A stretch of DNA of 64,000 bases from Thalassococcus halodurans (lineage in GTDB: Bacteria; Pseudomonadota; Alphaproteobacteria; Rhodobacterales; Rhodobacteraceae): assembly GCF_900108225.1 (NCBI RefSeq), contig NZ_FNUZ01000002.1, positions 498,501-562,500 of the forward strand, given 5' to 3'. The position numbers and the translations under genes are program-made. This document shows, piece after piece, positions 16,504 to 27,500 of the stretch. Within the stretch, counting starts at the first letter, position 1; every line of letters begins with the position of its first letter. The notes under the pieces were generated by a model, which was not told where the DNA came from, ran no database searches, and saw only the letters and a list, made by a program, of their open reading frames with translations.

Positions 16504-17635
16504 AGTTCTGCTTGATGCGTTTATCAATGCCAATATCCTGATTTGCGTGGCTCTCGCGCTTTGGTTTGCCCTGCGCGGGGTCATGTGGGGCGTCGGTCTG
16601 AAACACGCGTACAGCACGCAAATCCGACTACTAAACACCGTTTTCCTGACCGTTTTAAGCGCCCCGTTGATCGTCGCAGGTTTCAACGCCCTACAAAAAT
16701 CGGGCGTGACACCGGCGGTAAAGGTCAATCTGTCGGATATCGCATTGTCCTACTACCTAAAGGGCGGCATAGCGATGAAGGCCACGGACTTCGAAGGCCT
16801 CATGCAACTGCGCGACACGTTCCTGCTGAACATCCTTGCAGGGGCAGGTCTGGTATCTAAGGTCTTGATCGCTGCATTCTTCGTAGGGTTGATCATCGGC
16901 TTGACCCGTTTGGTCTATTCGATGTTCTGCCTGTGGCGCATCGTATCCGGTTCTTACCACTGGCGCGAAATCGGTCGTGTAAAACTGCGCCTGTCTGATC
17001 GGACCTTGGTGCCCTTCTCGACCCGTGGTCTCTGGAGCTATTACGTCGTGATCCCGTCCCACATGCTGGGACAGAGCGACGAGATGCGCGTAACTTTGGC
17101 ACATGAATTCCAGCACATCCGCCACGGCGATCTGGAATGGGAAATCGTTCTTGAGGCATTAAAGCCGCTGTTCTTCCTGAACCCAGCTTATCATGCATGG
17201 AAACGGCAGGTCGAAGCGCTGCGCGAATTCAACTGCGACAGTCAGGTTCTGTCCAAAGGCCGCATCAACGCAAAGGTCTATTGTGACACGTTGCTTTCCA
17301 TCTGCCAGAAAACCCTGCGCCGTGACAGATCGTTCGTGATCGCCGTTCCCAAGGTCACGCTTGTGACCGCAGATCGGTCGTCCCTGATCAAAGGCAAACG
17401 CAGCTTCCTGGAACGCCGAATTCTGTCCGTTCTCAACCTCAAACGGCTACCATACGAACGCCTGCTCTTTGCAGCACTTGCGGTTCCGCTGTTCACGGCT
17501 ATGGCACTGACGTCAGTTGCCATCCAGCGCCCCGGCGATTGGAGCCATGATCGCCTGATGCTGTCCACGGTCGTGAACCTTGAAAGGTTGGACGAAATCA
17601 ACCGCCTGTCCACATTCGGTCGGATCAGGAACTAA
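16490..17635 (+). CDS. M56-family membrane metallopeptidase (BlaR1-like, without sensor domain)
   Basis: Inner-membrane zinc peptidase of 381 residues. Helices lie at about 14-35, 48-68 and 115-148, then the cytoplasmic peptidase domain with HEFQH at 205-209 (HExxH), followed by HGDLEWE and EALREFNCDSQVL. A further helix is at about 320-340. BlaR1 proteins carry a C-terminal penicillin-binding domain; here only about 40 residues follow the last helix, so the external sensor is missing or very small. It should cleave the BlaI-type repressor encoded just upstream. The signal is unknown. Confidence 0.85.
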   Translation: MMAGEVLLDAFINANILICVALALWFALRGVMWGVGLKHAYSTQIRLLNTVFLTVLSAPLIVAGFNALQKSGVTPAVKVNLSDIALSYYLKGGIAMKATDFEGLMQLRDTFLLNILAGAGLVSKVLIAAFFVGLIIGLTRLVYSMFCLWRIVSGSYHWREIGRVKLRLSDRTLVPFSTRGLWSYYVVIPSHMLGQSDEMRVTLAHEFQHIRHGDLEWEIVLEALKPLFFLNPAYHAWKRQVEALREFNCDSQVLSKGRINAKVYCDTLLSICQKTLRRDRSFVIAVPKVTLVTADRSSLIKGKRSFLERRILSVLNLKRLPYERLLFAALAVPLFTAMALTSVAIQRPGDWSHDRLMLSTVVNLERLDEINRLSTFGRIRN

Positions 17636-17638
17636 GGA

Positions 17639-19618
17639 TCAATTCAGGTAGGTTGCTCGATCTGCCATTTGTGCTTCTCGGAACCGTTCAACTGTTCGGT
17701 TCCATTGAAACGCTATGTGGTCCGTTATGGGAACCGCCGCAAAGCTGAGTCTAAGATCGACAACTTTCCCCAAATACTGCGCAGCAGGTGCATCGGACGT
17801 CAGGAAGATCGACCATGAACGACGTCCGCTTTCTGCGTCCAGCGACATGATTTCGCGCAGCTCCAACTGGTTTGCCCTCACGCGTTCATAGGCATCGGAG
17901 TTGATGCGCAAAACAGCGTGATCCAAGTGCGATGCCCACGTGTCAACATGGGCTTCGGGAAAGTCACCGGACAAGACAGCAAAGCCGTCTTGTGGGTACA
18001 AAGCACCGATCGCCGTGCCGGCATCAATCCATTGACCGGTTTCCAGAGGCAGCGGCACGAACGCCCCCTTATGCGAGGCTGAAACCTCCAACCCACCCAT
18101 TTCACGGATCAAGACATCTAGACGTTCCGTCAGGTTTTGGACCTGCTCAGCTGCAGCAAGCGTTTGGACAGGATCAACACCCTGAACCGACTCCATGATT
18201 TGGTTCGCAATCTCGATCTCACTTTGAACGGCGCGGGCCTGTTCAGACAGATATGGGTTAGACAAGCTGGCAATCTTGGATGACGCCTCAAGAACCGAAT
18301 AGGATGCAAGGCTTTCCAGGGCTCCTGAGCTTGAGACCGTCACTTGGTATTTGTTCGCGACATCCAGGTTCATTGGGACAACGACTACGAACGGAAGTCT
18401 GACCAAGAAAAAAGCTGCCACTACGACCGCTCCTGTGCCGGACCAAAAGGTCAACTTCCGCCAACGATTTTGTGTTTTCCCAGTCGTTCCGCTGATGCTT
18501 CCCTTGTCTCGAAAAATCGGAGCAACAAACATTACGACCGCCCCCCATAGGGTGATCGCGACCCCTGCCCCTAGATACCTAGGCAAAATCGCCGATGCGA
18601 TGACAATCATGATATAAATTCGGTAAATGAACGACATCACGCCATACACAAATACAAACCACGTCCGTCCCTCTGGAAGGCCCCCTTCAGCGCCGAAGCT
18701 GGACAACCATTGCCGAAAATTCCGTAAATGCGTGGTTGCGCGCGTCGCCAGGTTGCGCTGTCCGATTGCATCGCTGATCGCATAATAACCGTCCATTTTG
18801 ATCAGCGGGTTCGCGTTGAAAAGAACTGAATTCAGTGTGGAGAAGACAAAGATATTGGCGAATAGCGATTTGTAGAAATTACCTTCAACCAAATGCCACA
18901 AAAGAAAGGCGGTTAGCCCGATAAAAATGTCGGTGATAATCCCTGCGCTTGAAATCGTCACGCGATCACGACGGCGCGCAGTCAGGTCTGCCTCGCTACA
19001 ATCAACGAACGGCATTGGATAAAGACCGATCAGATACAAGCCGCCCTTACGGACCCGAACACCATAGCGTGTCGCGGCCAAAACGTGGCCGAGTTCATGA
19101 ATGATTTTCAAAAACGGCGCGACGAAAGTAAACGTCAGCAAGGCATCAACCGAAAACACATTGGAAAACGCTGCGAAGATCGACCAATCGTTGCGGGCCC
19201 CCAACCAGAACGCCATCAAGAACAGAATGCTGAACGTCCCTAGGATCAGTTGCAACGACAATGAACTGGCGATCCCACGCAGATATTTCTGGTAAGGACC
19301 GATATCCAGCAACGGAATAGCTGCAAAGATCGGATTGAAAGTCTTGGTTTGGTTCAGTTCGTTCAGGCGGTTCTTCTGGATAACCTGCAATATGCCGTAG
19401 GCAAGTTTGACTGTTTCCGGCGATACATCATCTGGCTCGACTTTTTGACCTCTACCAAGAGCGGCCGCTTTTACGCGTCTTAATGCCAGTGCCACAGCTT
19501 TTGTGACGACAAAAACTTTACCGTTGGAAATGTCCTGCGCGAAATACACCGGCCGTCCTTTCTCGGACGATAGGCGAACTGTTATCTGTTTCAGAATCTC
19601 AGGTCGAACCAGGTCCAT
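17639..19618 (-). CDS. Site-2 (M50) metalloprotease fused to an HlyD-like adaptor domain
   Basis: A 659-residue membrane protein. The N-terminal about 100 residues are soluble. A polytopic M50 domain follows (about 115-370), with HELGH at 174-178 and the second metal motif NPLIKMDGYY (about 270-279). After the last helix (FFLVRLPFVVVVPM, about 400-415) comes a periplasmic HlyD-like part: two beta segments flanking a helical hairpin (about 440-510) and GAFVPLPLETGQWIDAGTAI, a lipoyl-type half-motif. Similar proteins are annotated as peptide zinc metalloproteases near large secreted proteins. It is the last gene of the giant-protein operon and overlaps the preceding HlyD gene by 28 bp. It may process or release the giant protein; this is inference. 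Confidence 0.8.
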   Translation of the reverse strand: MDLVRPEILKQITVRLSSEKGRPVYFAQDISNGKVFVVTKAVALALRRVKAAALGRGQKVEPDDVSPETVKLAYGILQVIQKNRLNELNQTKTFNPIFAAIPLLDIGPYQKYLRGIASSLSLQLILGTFSILFLMAFWLGARNDWSIFAAFSNVFSVDALLTFTFVAPFLKIIHELGHVLAATRYGVRVRKGGLYLIGLYPMPFVDCSEADLTARRRDRVTISSAGIITDIFIGLTAFLLWHLVEGNFYKSLFANIFVFSTLNSVLFNANPLIKMDGYYAISDAIGQRNLATRATTHLRNFRQWLSSFGAEGGLPEGRTWFVFVYGVMSFIYRIYIMIVIASAILPRYLGAGVAITLWGAVVMFVAPIFRDKGSISGTTGKTQNRWRKLTFWSGTGAVVVAAFFLVRLPFVVVVPMNLDVANKYQVTVSSSGALESLASYSVLEASSKIASLSNPYLSEQARAVQSEIEIANQIMESVQGVDPVQTLAAAEQVQNLTERLDVLIREMGGLEVSASHKGAFVPLPLETGQWIDAGTAIGALYPQDGFAVLSGDFPEAHVDTWASHLDHAVLRINSDAYERVRANQLELREIMSLDAESGRRSWSIFLTSDAPAAQYLGKVVDLRLSFAAVPITDHIAFQWNRTVERFREAQMADRATYLN

Positions 19619-21201
19619 GCCTTTGTCCTCAGAAATTCAATCACATAGCGGCCATAAACTTTGGCCCTCATCTCTCTCCCAACGTCAATCTTCCCGAAAC
19701 CCGAAAGCCCAGCAAAAAGGGTTTCCTGATTTTCACCCATAAGATCGCCGCGTAGTGTCAGACTTTCCTCGGCATTTGCAGGATTTACGGTTTTCGTGAC
19801 TGGCGTCCGCGTTTCAAACGACCACGTTTGGCGCGGAATACCACGGAACCAGACTTCACCAGTTTGACCGGGCTTCAAAAGCGCCGCATCCACGCGTGAC
19901 ACGGTCAGCAGAACAGAAAACTGTGCATCAGGTTGGATCATCGCAATGGCTTCACCCAATTGATGGAACCCCCCTAGACCATCCCCGGCAAGCGATTGAA
20001 TCACACGACCGGATATAGGGGCCGTGAACGTCAACGACGCAATCCTACGATCCAGACTGTCCAATCGCGCGTCAGCCGCCTTCAGCTTTTGTTGCGAAAG
20101 CAGATAGGCACCATAGTCGTTCTCGGATAGCGCCGTCTGTGCCGCGACTTCTTCGACCTTTTTTTCTAAACGATAGGTCAGACGTTGTTCCTCAAGATCC
20201 GGTGCCCGAAGTTCAGCGATCACGTCACCTTTCTGAACGACATCACCGACTTGAACATTCATCCGATTCAGAAATGCGCCCACAGGCAGTGACAGGACCC
20301 GCGTTGATTGCGGTTCGCTTAACGCCGTGACAGTCACGCGCAAAGGCGCAGGCAGTGCCAACCAAACCAGCAAGCCAGCCGCCGCTATGAAAAAGGCCGC
20401 ACGCTTCACCTCGGACCTCAGAGATGGCAAGCGATGTTTATGCCTCGCCAGCTTTGCGACCTTTCGAAGGGTAGCGAATTCACTTTCCAACGATGCACGA
20501 TCCGCGCCGAATGCGACAAAGGCTATGTGGTCGTCAGCAGCCAAATTGATCGTCATACCATCGCTTTGGGCCATTTCGGCAAGCAACGCTTCGTCCAGCG
20601 CATCTTCGGACAGATCCGATACAGCGATGTGACGATACGTGTCCCCAGCTTCGGCGACCTTGCGAACGATAGTGCCAATCTCATCCACAATCGGCGCCAT
20701 GCGCTGATCCGTCATGGCAATGATTTTAAATCTGCCGTTCTTTAACTGACCGACAACCATCTTTTCAGCTAGCGACGCCTCAACAGCAGCATTAGCGATG
20801 TGTTGATAAACGGTCTTCGCATCCCGTTTCTTCGTCTCAGCCAACCTAGACAGGACAAGGTCTACAGTGTTTGTGTCTTTTGGTGCCTCGCGGAGGTCAG
20901 GCGTTACACCGCCCCAAAGCGATTTGCTAAGCTGGGATACCTTCTGCGCAAGCTGCGGTAATTCGGTGACCGGAGGTACACGATCAAACAGCCAGACATG
21001 CCAAACCTTCTGCTCGAAAGGCACGGCAATCGCCAAACGGTCGTTGAATTTGCGAATTGAGGTTTGATCACCACATGAGGCTTTTAAATGCTCCGGTCCT
21101 ACGCCGTCGGGCAAACTTCCATAGAGCATTGAAAACACTAAATCATCCGAGGTTTCCCCCGGATGATCCAACTTGGCTATCGCAACAAGAGTGTCGAGCA
21201 A
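19591..21201 (-). CDS. HlyD-family adaptor with a large cytoplasmic N-terminal region
   Basis: A 536-residue membrane-fusion-type protein. The N-terminal about 265 residues are soluble and unlike ordinary HlyD; segments such as DRLAIAVPFEQKVWHVWLFD suggest a GAF-like sensor fold (weak, by eye). One membrane helix lies at about 268-288 (AAFFIAAAGLLVWLALP), then the lipoyl halves (VGDVVQKGDVIAELRAPDLE and TAPISGRVIQSLAGDG) around a coiled-coil hairpin, and a beta-barrel domain. The start is uncertain: the frame opens with TTG at 21201, seven bases after the DUF3467 stop, and the next ATG is 25 codons in. It overlaps the M50-HlyD gene, so the two probably work as a pair. Confidence 0.78.
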   Translation of the reverse strand: MLDTLVAIAKLDHPGETSDDLVFSMLYGSLPDGVGPEHLKASCGDQTSIRKFNDRLAIAVPFEQKVWHVWLFDRVPPVTELPQLAQKVSQLSKSLWGGVTPDLREAPKDTNTVDLVLSRLAETKKRDAKTVYQHIANAAVEASLAEKMVVGQLKNGRFKIIAMTDQRMAPIVDEIGTIVRKVAEAGDTYRHIAVSDLSEDALDEALLAEMAQSDGMTINLAADDHIAFVAFGADRASLESEFATLRKVAKLARHKHRLPSLRSEVKRAAFFIAAAGLLVWLALPAPLRVTVTALSEPQSTRVLSLPVGAFLNRMNVQVGDVVQKGDVIAELRAPDLEEQRLTYRLEKKVEEVAAQTALSENDYGAYLLSQQKLKAADARLDSLDRRIASLTFTAPISGRVIQSLAGDGLGGFHQLGEAIAMIQPDAQFSVLLTVSRVDAALLKPGQTGEVWFRGIPRQTWSFETRTPVTKTVNPANAEESLTLRGDLMGENQETLFAGLSGFGKIDVGREMRAKVYGRYVIEFLRTKAWTWFDLRF

Positions 21202-21208
21202 AATAAAC

Positions 21209-21508
21209 TCAGATTTCGATTTTGCCGAACTGTTCTTCGTAGGCTTTGATCGACTGGGTCAGGATCAGTGCCAAACGCTTCGCCGCAAAGGGGCTCATCA
21301 CGACACGATTGGCGAGTTTGACACCGACAGATTCTGTTTCTTCACGGGATCCGCGCCAGTGTTGATGCGTACCGAACAGCAAAAAGAATTCCTCGCGGTT
21401 TGCAGTCGCGGTGCCTATATTGGCATACATGCTCTGCATTTCGCTGTCGTCCCAATCAATTTTGACACCGTTCAGCGCGTTCGGGGTTCCATCAAGTTTT
21501 TCAGTCAT
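21209..21508 (-). CDS. DUF3467-family protein
   Basis: A 99-residue cytoplasmic protein matching the DUF3467 pattern. An N-terminal beta strand is followed by YANIGTATANREEFFLLFGT, and the C-terminus RVVMSPFAAKRLALILTQSI runs into YEEQFGKIEI, the family's usual end. The function is unknown. The ATG at 21508 is preferred over a TTG two codons earlier. It lies 54 bp after the giant gene and just before the HlyD gene, so it is probably part of the same export or assembly process, perhaps binding the substrate in the cytoplasm. Confidence 0.75.
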   Translation of the reverse strand: MTEKLDGTPNALNGVKIDWDDSEMQSMYANIGTATANREEFFLLFGTHQHWRGSREETESVGVKLANRVVMSPFAAKRLALILTQSIKAYEEQFGKIEI

Positions 21509-21562
21509 TTCCAAGTCTTTCTAGTTAGTGACGCGCGCATCGACGCGCCAAGAATTCGTTCG

Positions 21563-24500
21563 TCAGGCCGCAGATTGTTCTTCGGCACTATCATCCGTTT
21601 CGCCGTCCTCAGCTTGCTCGCTTTCGTCTGTGTTCTCAAGCTGCTCAACAAACATGGCCACCATACGACGCAGCAGTAGTTCGTACGACGCGCCATCGAG
21701 GTTCATGAGGATAGACAAATCAGAGAGCAAGGATTGATAGAGCGCCTCGGTCACTGTTTCGCTGTCAACATTTGCGGCAGACAGCGCCGCGATCGCAGCA
21801 ACATAGCGATCCGTCGCCAACAGTGCCATTACCTCATCAACCAAAGACGAAACCTGACCCAGATTGCGGAACAGAAGCTCACTCAGCCCGTCAGTCGGAT
21901 TTGGCCCGAATGCTTCGGATGCCAATTCCCGAACCGACAAAGGCGCGCCGATAGCATCACTTTGCTGGGACGCAGATACGATATCAACTGCGTCAAATCC
22001 GGCAAAGTTCGACGTGAACAGGAACAACTGCTCGGTCGGACCTGCGAAACCAAGATCTGTCGATAGCGATGCGAAGATACCTGCATAACCGTCCGAGAAG
22101 ATTAGGTCGTCTGCAGTGTTCCCATAGAACAGGTCAGGGCCGAGGTTCCCGATCAAAACGTTCGGACCATCATCGCCATGCAGCACATCGAGCCCACCAT
22201 CTTCAAAGGCAAAGTTTGTGTCCAGCGTCAGAGTTTGCAAAACCTGACCGCCCTGTTGCAGCCAAGTTCGCGTGATAATTGCCGTATCGCCAATCAGGAA
22301 ATCCTGACCGTCGCCACCAAACATTGTGTCAGCCCCAAAGCCACCAATGGCTAGGTCAACTCCCGCCTCGCCCGAAATCAGGTCATCATAGGCCAGATCA
22401 GGACGGATGTTTTCCAGATAACTCATCCGGTCTGCGGTGGATTGCCCGGGCAATGTGTTGGCCACTTCTTCGAAGGTCATCAAAGCGACATCGCCCAGAA
22501 TAATGTCGTCATCTACGCCACCAGTAAGCGTGTCTGCCCCAGCTTGGCCGATCAATATATTATCGCCTTCTGTGCCGGTCGCGCTCACATCGTCGTCACC
22601 GCCTAAATCTTGGTTGGTCAGAACCACGGTTTCAACGTCGGTGTCGTTGCGGAACGTGATGATCCCATCGTCACCCAAGGCAACGTCATCGCCATGATCG
22701 ACAAAGACACTATCATTGCCTTGACCGGCGATTACGAGATCGTTGTCGGCGCCGCTATCGATGCTATCGTCGCCACCTGTTGTCATGACAGCGCTTTCAA
22801 GAACGCCCAGCCCATTGATGGTGCTAGATGTCCATTCACCGTCATCACCAAGAACAACGTCTTCACCTGTGCCAGTAGTGACCGTGTCATTGTTTGCACC
22901 TGCAAGAACGACGTCCGCATCAGCACCGGTATCAATCACATCAGTTCCACCGGTTCCTTGAACCGTGGTTTCGGCCGTGCGCACCGATCCCCCAGCAAGG
23001 CCCGCGTTCATCGCCACAACACCCATGTCACCCAAAACCATGTCACGGCCTGCGTCTGTTGTGACCGAGTCGTCACCCAGACCACCGATCACCACGTCAC
23101 GGCCTGTACCTGTTGTGACAGTGTCGTTGCCGTTGTTGGCATCACTACCCGATGAGACAGAGCCCAACCCAGCAGCCAAGAAATCGATAGTACCGTTGTC
23201 CGCAACGACGGTGTTATCGCCATCGCCCAACGTAGCCTCATCGTCTCCACCACCTAGAATGACAACATCGTCACCTGTGCCTGTAGTGACATCGTCATTA
23301 CCGCCAATCGCTGGATCACTCGTTTCCAGCAGAACACGATCATTCAAGTCAGAGATCGTTCCGCTGTCTGTGATGATTAGGTTGCCCCCATCGCCAAGGG
23401 CCACCGTATCATCAGCACCGCCAGTCAGAACACGATTGCGACCATTACCGGCGGTCACAATGTCATTTCCATCTGATACCTGGCTGGCTGACGTCAGCAC
23501 GAATTCTGCATCGTCCGCCATATAGGTTTGAACGATCGAGCCGTTGTCACCCAGCACCGAATTGTCGCCTTCGTTCAGCGTGGCCAAATCTGCGCCCGCC
23601 CCCAGAATAACCAAATCATTTCCAACACCGGCGACAACAATGTCATCACCACCGGTCAACGGATCCGATGACATCAACGTCACACCGGTTGGAAGATCAC
23701 TGATCGTGCCGCTGTCGCCAATGACAAGGTTGCCACCGTCACCCGATTGGACAACGTCATCACCTCCGCCTGCCACGATGCGGTTGCGCCCGTCTCCACT
23801 GACAATCAAATCATCTCCGTCCGAAACAAGGCTTGCAGAAACGAGTACAGAGGTTACGTCAATCGTCCGGTCATCGTGCGTGATCGAACCACTGTCGCCC
23901 AAAATTTGATTATCGCCGTCACCAGTCGCGATAAGATCGAGGCCTTCGCCACCAACAATCAGGTTATCGCCATTTCCTGCTGAAATTGTGTCGTTGTTGA
24001 CCAAGGCTGCGCTTGTTGCCGTACTCAACGACGTCAGACGACCGGAATAGTCATCATTCGGTAGGATTGTCAGAGTGCCGTCGTCGCCAAGAATATAATT
24101 CATACCGTCGGCCAACGACAGATTTGCAATATCGCTTCCTCCGCCCAACACGGCCATCGCATCACCACCGGTGATCGAGATGCTGTCATCGCCATCATCG
24201 GCATGTGCCGAACTTTCAAGCGCAGACGCGATGTTCGAAATCAACTGAAGCGCGCGTTCCTCGGCTTCGATCTGCTCTTCTGTCGCGCTGCTGCCTGCAG
24301 GTCGGAATGTGCGCAAAGCATTAAGCGCAACCGGGTCCAAAGTCACTGATCCCGCATCACCGATAAAGACCAGCCCCCCGTCTATCGCGTTCACAGTATC
24401 GTCGCCCAAACCACCGATCACGATGTCACGGATGTCGCTCGGCGAAGGCGGATCACCTGCGCCAATGGGATCGGCACCGATCGTAATCAGATCATTGCCA

Positions 24501-27500
24501 TCGGCGTCACTGCCGGTGGTCTGCATCGTACCACCGGTCATATCGAGAACGCCGTTGTCACCAAAGATCAGGTCACCGCCAAGGCCGGAAGAGATTGAAT
24601 CATCGCCTTCACCACCAAGAATAAGATCATTACCGCGGCCTGTTTCGATACTGTCTGCACCACCCACATCAGAAGCGATTGAGATCAACGATGTCACCGC
24701 CTCAAGAACACGAGCGCCGCTGACGTCGGCGAAATCACCGATCATTGTGTTGTTTCCGAGAAGGTCGACCAACGCCTCGCTTTCGCCAGCCAAGGCAGCA
24801 CCCGCCATCAGGATGTCGTTACCGGCCCCACCGGAAAGTTGGTCAGTCCCCGAGAATGCAGAGTCGATTGACGTCGATACGACGCGTTCCGCAATCCAGT
24901 TTGACGACAGTTGAATACTGCCGAAGTCGCCCAACAGAATATCGTTGCCACTGTCTCCATTGATGCTGTCCGATCCGCCGCCACCGGCCATCAGGTCATC
25001 ACCGGAACCGCCGTCGATCGTATCATCACCATCCGCCAGTTCTTCGGCCTCAAGCAACAAACCGAAGGTTAATGGTGCGTTGATATCGAAGGTTTGAATG
25101 TCGAATGATGCGCCGCCGACGTAGCTGGAAAGCATGTTTCCGCCTGCGATGATGTCATTGTCGAGACCACCTGTCAGGCTGTCATTTCCGAAGCCACCCA
25201 ACAAAATATCATCGCCCAATTGTCCATGCAGGGTGTCATCGCTGCTGCCGCCGATCAACATGTCTGCGCCGTCACGCAATGCCAATGCGTCAAGCGCGGC
25301 ATCAGTGCCGGTCAGACCGCTTTCGCCGGCTGCAGCGCCCCAACCCCAGACTTCGGCCGCGGTACCGCCGACCTCGATAAAGTCGCGTCCCGCGCCGCCT
25401 TCTACGAAAACGTCGGATCCGATGGCCTGAATAGTATCAGCACCTGCGCCAGCATAGACTTGCACTTGGCCGGTCGAACCTTCGGCGATTGTAACGACAT
25501 CATCGCCAGCGCCCATCATGACAAGGTGGTTACCAGATCCCAAAGTAACGGTTTCGTCCGCATTCTCCGCGCGCGTCTGCGTCGATTCCGTGTAGTTCGT
25601 CAAAAGATTAGTAAGCGTCGTTGATGTCGTGCCGGATACATAGTTGGCTGCACCGCCTGCCGCGATTGTGCCATCAATATTCAGCCCAAGAAGCGAAAGG
25701 ATCGCTGCTTCGGTCACGCCGCCCGATGCAAAGGTCTGCAAGAACAGGTCGCGCATGCCGTAGTCACTGTCGCTGAAGTAAACAACGTTACCTCCTGGAA
25801 TATCGACAGTGTCGGCTCCGCCATCGCCGAAAATAATGTACGTGCCATTAGCCCCGGCTGGCGCAGTGATTTGGTCATTGCCATCACCTGCAAACACCAC
25901 ATGCAAGCCTGATGGTGGCAAGGTGATGCTGTCGGTACCAGCACCGGTATATGTGATTGTTGGAATGCCATTGTTGATCCCAGACAGGTCAATTGTGTTA
26001 TTACCTTCGCCCGCAGGAATAATGATTGCTTGGGATGCTTCATCAAAGGTCGTCGTGATTGTGCGACCTCCAGACGAATAGACCAGCGAAATCGGAGAGT
26101 TCGGGCCATTGATGACGATACGGTCATTGCCGTCTTCCAAAATCTCAGAGAACGACGCGCCCGCGCGGGCACCAATGTTCAAGATCGCTGTACCGCCCGT
26201 TTCGGTGATATCCGTGGCCAAGGTCGGTCCCGGTGCCAGACCGCCGAACGTGAACGAGTCGCCAAAATCAAAAACGGTTGTGGACCATTTGATATCGGGC
26301 AATGGCCACGGAAGGGAAATACCGGCCCAAACACTCAGGAAGAAATGGTAGCTGGCCTCACCTCTGAACAGATAGGCAAGATAGTCTAGGAAATCGCCAC
26401 CATCTTCATCAGCGGCCTCCAGCAAAGCAATCAGTTCCGGAATACGTAGCTTTCCGTCACGATCAGGATCATTGAACCAGAGCGAAATCCCTGCGTGGCC
26501 AGAGGCCGACAGCCCAGCGATCCCTAGGTTCAAACTCATCGCCGCACCGATATAAGCGTCGATGATGTAGGCATCCGACGAGATAAAAACACCATCTAAT
26601 AAGCGTTCTGGATCGTAAGAGTTCACAAAGTTGACGATTCCGCTCATGTCGTATCCGACTTCGAATTCGGAAATCAGACGTGCCTCGATTGTGGCCGAGA
26701 ACGCGGAACGAATGATGCTGCTGACCCATCCCGGGGCACCGATGCTGTCCAAAACCAGCCCGACAATATCCAACTGGCCAGTATCAAGATTGAACAACGT
26801 ATAGCTGGCGCGAACCAGATCGACTTGCTCGAAATTGCCCGTCAGCAAGTTGATCGCCGAGAACGGATCACTGAGGAGAGGAATTTCCAGAGCAAAGCCG
26901 CTGTTCGGGTTACCGAAGACACCGAAATTGGAACCACCAGAGTTTGAAACACCACCGATAGAAATATCGCGTTGATCTACTGTTCCGACTGACGCATCGC
27001 CGTTTTCAATGTCGTCCGCGTTGCCAGAGAAATCAAAATCCCCAAAGATGATCATTCCACCGCTGGTCGAGAATGAATCCACAAACGTCAGGACACCATC
27101 CACCACGCTGATAACGCTAGAGACCAGATTGATGATCGGGAACACGTTGCCCAGAATATCTGTGATGTAAGAAATGGGCGGATTTGCAAGGAACGAGAAC
27201 AGTTCAGCAACTGGTTCCAAGAATTCGTTGATTGGATCAAGAACCGGCGCAAGGATGGCTTGATATAGAACGGACGCGTCCAGACGGACTTGACTGAAGA
27301 CAAGTTCATCAATGTTCAGGCCATCGGTTAGCGAATACTCGCCCGCGAACAGAATTTCCGCATTCACGCTGGGCAGAATTTGTACACCACCGATCAAAAT
27401 CGGTGATCCCGTCGTCGGATCCAGCACGTTCGCTTCTAGACCAAGCTGAATGTCGAAAGCTGCCACGAAGTCAAACGCAATCAGATTGCCGGTATCCAGT

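Noticed and set aside
16111-17635. Calling the BlaI/M56 pair a beta-lactam resistance regulator
   Set aside because: No penicillin-binding sensor domain and no beta-lactamase gene in the window.
22080-26130. Short periodic DNA similarity looking like a CRISPR or satellite array
   Set aside because: The units are degenerate, lie in one continuous frame and encode calcium-binding nonapeptides; there are no exact repeats with unique spacers.
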